Positions 6,438 to 8,494 of a stretch of 8,494 nt of DNA are shown here, one piece after another (positions within the stretch are counted from its first letter, which is position 1; the number at the start of each line of letters is the position of its first letter). The DNA is from Akkermansiaceae bacterium (lineage in GTDB: Bacteria; Verrucomicrobiota; Verrucomicrobiia; Verrucomicrobiales; Akkermansiaceae): assembly GCA_023301545.1 (NCBI GenBank), contig JALZUI010000010.1, forward strand, positions 1 to 8,494, in the 5' to 3' direction. The notes under the pieces were generated by a model. That model was not told where the DNA came from and did not search any database. It saw nothing but the letters and a program-made list of their open reading frames with translations. A program made the translations under genes and the position numbers.

Positions 6438-6929
6438 ATGCCTGACTTTCCGCTTACTGTATGTGAACGCTATCGCCCAAATGTTGCTCTCCTCCTCATT
6501 GATGACTCTGGAAAACTCCTTATCTGTGAGCGAGTTGAGGAAGACGGCGCATGGCAGTTCCCACAAGGAGGAGTCGATGAAGGAGAGGGTTTTCTAACCG
6601 CATTTCATCGGGAAGTACGCGAAGAAATCGGGCTCACCCCAAAGGATTACGAACTCATCGATCTCCGTGCTGGGTACCGCTATAAATACCCTGACGGCGT
6701 GCGCCAGAAAAAGAAGAAGAAACACAACTGTGTGGGCCAGGAACAGACTTATTTCATCTGTAAGCTCCTCTCTAAAAAAAGTAAAATCGATATCGTCCAG
6801 CCTTCGCAGGAATTTCAGAACACCAAATGGATTAAACCCAAGGATTTCAAACTCAGTTGGCTACCTGAATTTAAACACGAGGTCTACAAACAGGTTTTCA
6901 GTGAGTTCTTTGGCTGCGAGCTTTCTTAA
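6438..6929 (+). CDS. rppH: RNA pyrophosphohydrolase (Nudix hydrolase RppH)
   Basis: RppH removes pyrophosphate from the 5' end of triphosphorylated mRNA, leaving a monophosphate that triggers endonucleolytic decay; it is cytosolic. The 163-aa length is typical. YRPNVALLL (12-20) matches the RppH N-terminal YRPNV hallmark, and WQFPQGG (39-45) leads into the Nudix box. The box (44-66) is intact: G44, E50, then REVREEIGL (58-66) with the metal-binding glutamates E62 and E63. GQEQTYFI (100-107) matches the later RppH-type GQxQ motif. A run of five lysines (91-95) lies just before that motif, where E. coli RppH has a less strictly basic loop. The ATG at 6438 is the only one that keeps YRPNV, so the start is secure although no Shine-Dalgarno is adjacent. 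The stop overlaps that of the convergent GH13 gene by four bases. The plant-type Ap4A hydrolase group is the main alternative. Confidence 0.92.
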   Translation: MPDFPLTVCERYRPNVALLLIDDSGKLLICERVEEDGAWQFPQGGVDEGEGFLTAFHREVREEIGLTPKDYELIDLRAGYRYKYPDGVRQKKKKKHNCVGQEQTYFICKLLSKKSKIDIVQPSQEFQNTKWIKPKDFKLSWLPEFKHEVYKQVFSEFFGCELS

Positions 6930-8494
6930 CACCCGCTTTTTTCACACGCCTCTAGCCAAAGCGACTGGTAGGGAGAAAGAGTTAACGTAGTACCTTCGCC
7001 CGACTCAATAGATTGTTGGCTAAGGTGGTCCCGGTAAAATGGAACATCGCCTAATGCCTCTGCGAGATCGGCGTACGAGTATGCTTGTTCTTTAGCTGAA
7101 ACATTATGTAGACAAAGAAGCTTCCTGGGTCGCGTGTGGGAAATCCTCAGAAAGGCGAATATCCCCTCGCCTGTCTCCAGCACTTTTTGTTCGGCGTGTG
7201 GGTGAAAGGCAGGATGCGAATTTCGTGATCGCAGCATAGAAACGTAGAGACCATGAATCCAAGCCTGTCCGCCGTCTTTTGACTCCAAAATTTCATTAAG
7301 GTTCGCCCAGTCCCAGCGCTGGCGGTTGATATCACGATTTTCTCCTCCTTCTCGCTCTGGCCCCTCAGTCCAGTTACGGGCGCCGATGATAGATTGAAAG
7401 TAAATTCCCGGAATCCCTTGCAGCCCCAGCATGATCGCCTGTGAGCAGAGGAAACGACACACTCCAAGCTCGGGATCGTTCAGGTCATCCAGTGCGTCTC
7501 GGTAGGTGATATTAAGCTCATAAGGCTTCTTAGAACCATCAGGTAAGGAGCGGTAGCTAATCAGCCCCTTACGCTCGTTAATTCGTTCCTGAATCCAGTC
7601 TAGGTCTTCTTCGGGCACAAGCCCGCTCAGGGCTCTAACTCCAATCCCGTCATGGCTCGCGGTGAAGTTAAAGAAGGTGCAACCCTCTGGCAGAGGTTCT
7701 AAATTCGTTGCCCAATCTTGCAGGTATTTCGAATCTTCACGGAGAAGAGCATGCAGCAGAAGCGGTGGTAACGCGAAATTATACACCATATGCGCCTCAT
7801 CCCCCGCCCCGAAGTAAGACACATTTTCATCATGTGGAACATTCGTTTCCGTGAGAAGAATCGTCTGTGGCGAGACCGTTTGGAGCACCTCACGCATGAG
7901 CTTTACAACCTCATGGGTTTCCGGTAGATGAATACAGTCTGTACCGAGCTCTTTCCAGAGGAACGCAACCGCATCAAGCCTGATAATTCGCGCTCCTTTA
8001 CTCACATAACCTAGGAGGATGTCGAGAAACTCAAACAGCACATCTGGCGAGGCAAAATTCAGATCCACTTGATCCTCTGAGAAAGTTGTCCACACGTGCT
8101 TTTCGCCTTCACTAGTCTCTACCTTAGTAAGGAGAGGCCAAGGACGGGGACGCGTGACTTGACTAAGCCGTTCATCTTTTGGGTCCCCCTCTATGAAATA
8201 ATTTTTATACGGATAGACTCCTTTAATGTATTCACTGAACCACGAGCTTTTGGCCGAACAATGATTCAGTACTAAATCGTACATGAGGTCATAATTCTGA
8301 CTAAGCTTATGAATATCAGCCCAATTCCCGATTTCAGAAGCCACCTCCCGGTAATCAACTACAGAAAAGCCCCCGTCCGAAGTATAGGGATAAAAGGGCA
8401 AAAGATGCACCGTGTTAATTGCGCCAGCTAGGTGCAGGTCACAAAACTTTTTGAGAGTTGTCAGCGGGGTTTCTCCCTCTGTGGAAATCATATC
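6926..8494 (-). CDS. GH13 subfamily 18 glucoside phosphorylase (sucrose/glucosylglycerate phosphorylase-like), N-terminus outside the window
   Basis: These cytosolic enzymes split an alpha-glucoside with phosphate to give glucose 1-phosphate. Residues below count from the methionine at 8491. GH13 region I is DLVLNH (72-77). The catalytic nucleophile is D173 in IIRLDAVAFLWKE, the acid/base is E215 in LLTETNVPHDENV, and the transition-state aspartate is D281 in ASHDGIGVR. The acceptor-site stretch GIPGIYFQS (359-367) leads to NRDINRQ (385-391), a GH13_18 hallmark. The C-terminal beta domain ends near LSPYQSLWLE. The methionine at 8491 is internal: the codon before it is GAT (Asp), fitting the family's YGD motif, and the family is about 560-590 aa, so roughly 50-70 residues lie beyond the window. 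The acceptor (fructose, glycerate or another) cannot be decided here, though the LWKELGT context looks closer to glucosylglycerate phosphorylases than to classical sucrose phosphorylase. Confidence 0.88.
   Translation of the reverse strand, partial: DMISTEGETPLTTLKKFCDLHLAGAINTVHLLPFYPYTSDGGFSVVDYREVASEIGNWADIHKLSQNYDLMYDLVLNHCSAKSSWFSEYIKGVYPYKNYFIEGDPKDERLSQVTRPRPWPLLTKVETSEGEKHVWTTFSEDQVDLNFASPDVLFEFLDILLGYVSKGARIIRLDAVAFLWKELGTDCIHLPETHEVVKLMREVLQTVSPQTILLTETNVPHDENVSYFGAGDEAHMVYNFALPPLLLHALLREDSKYLQDWATNLEPLPEGCTFFNFTASHDGIGVRALSGLVPEEDLDWIQERINERKGLISYRSLPDGSKKPYELNITYRDALDDLNDPELGVCRFLCSQAIMLGLQGIPGIYFQSIIGARNWTEGPEREGGENRDINRQRWDWANLNEILESKDGGQAWIHGLYVSMLRSRNSHPAFHPHAEQKVLETGEGIFAFLRISHTRPRKLLCLHNVSAKEQAYSYADLAEALGDVPFYRDHLSQQSIESGEGTTLTLSPYQSLWLEACEKSGC

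Noticed and set aside
6774..6780. A7 run in rppH as a programmed frameshift site
   Set aside because: The base before the two AAA codons is T, so it does not fit the tandem-slippage heptamer. The zero frame encodes a complete, family-length RppH.
6913..6946. Hairpin plus T-run after rppH as an intrinsic terminator
   Set aside because: The stem pairs GCGAG with CCCGC, only four pairs with an internal mismatch, so the following T6 run is not enough to call a terminator.
8489..8491. ATG at 8491 as the true start of the GH13 gene
   Set aside because: The preceding codon is open and encodes Asp, as in the internal YGD motif of the family. The N-terminal part expected for GH13_18 is missing from the window, so the gene is partial rather than short.
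1..8494. Novel defence, mobile or biosynthetic system
   Set aside because: All eight genes match known families. There is no integrase, transposase, toxin-antitoxin pair, direct-repeat array or unexplained gap; the longest non-coding stretch is 218 bp.

Overview
This window looks like an ordinary stretch of bacterial chromosome carrying eight protein-coding genes. Seven are complete, and one runs off the right edge. I see no mobile element, CRISPR array, phage gene, tRNA or rRNA, and no multi-gene defence or biosynthetic system. The source is clearly a bacterium. A marine Verrucomicrobiota lineage (Opitutae/Puniceicoccales-like) is my guess, based on the divergent J1-crystallin-like ADP-ribosylglycohydrolase, the GH13_18 phosphorylase and the mid-range base composition. 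That placement is inference from family recall, not from a marker gene.

Layout, left to right. Positions 1-218 are non-coding. They hold a good sigma70-type promoter facing left, out of the window, with a small hairpin at the start of its transcript, and a weaker candidate promoter facing right. pepP (Xaa-Pro aminopeptidase, +) follows. Then comes a leftward three-gene run, read from right to left: a DUF2721 membrane protein, a TerC-family membrane protein and a PlsC-type acyltransferase. Next are an ADP-ribosylglycohydrolase-family protein (+), a YheS-like ABC-F ATPase (-), the Nudix RNA pyrophosphohydrolase rppH (+), and most of a GH13 subfamily 18 glucoside phosphorylase (-), whose N-terminus lies beyond the right edge.

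Functionally this is a housekeeping mix. It covers peptide trimming (PepP), phospholipid synthesis (PlsC), probable metal-ion export (TerC), ribosome or translation support (ABC-F), triggering of mRNA 5'-end decay (RppH) and alpha-glucoside phosphorolysis (GH13_18). The clearest pairing is the divergent ABC-F/rppH pair, which shares an 82-bp intergenic region and joins a translation factor to an mRNA-decay factor. The TerC-PlsC pair is probably co-transcribed.

The notable points are architectural. All three convergent gene pairs have abutting or overlapping stop codons with no room for a terminator. None of the seven visible start codons has a good Shine-Dalgarno sequence. rppH, and perhaps the DUF2721 gene, may give leaderless or nearly leaderless mRNAs. 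One divergent pair is separated by only 28 bp. I found no convincing evidence of a previously undescribed system.
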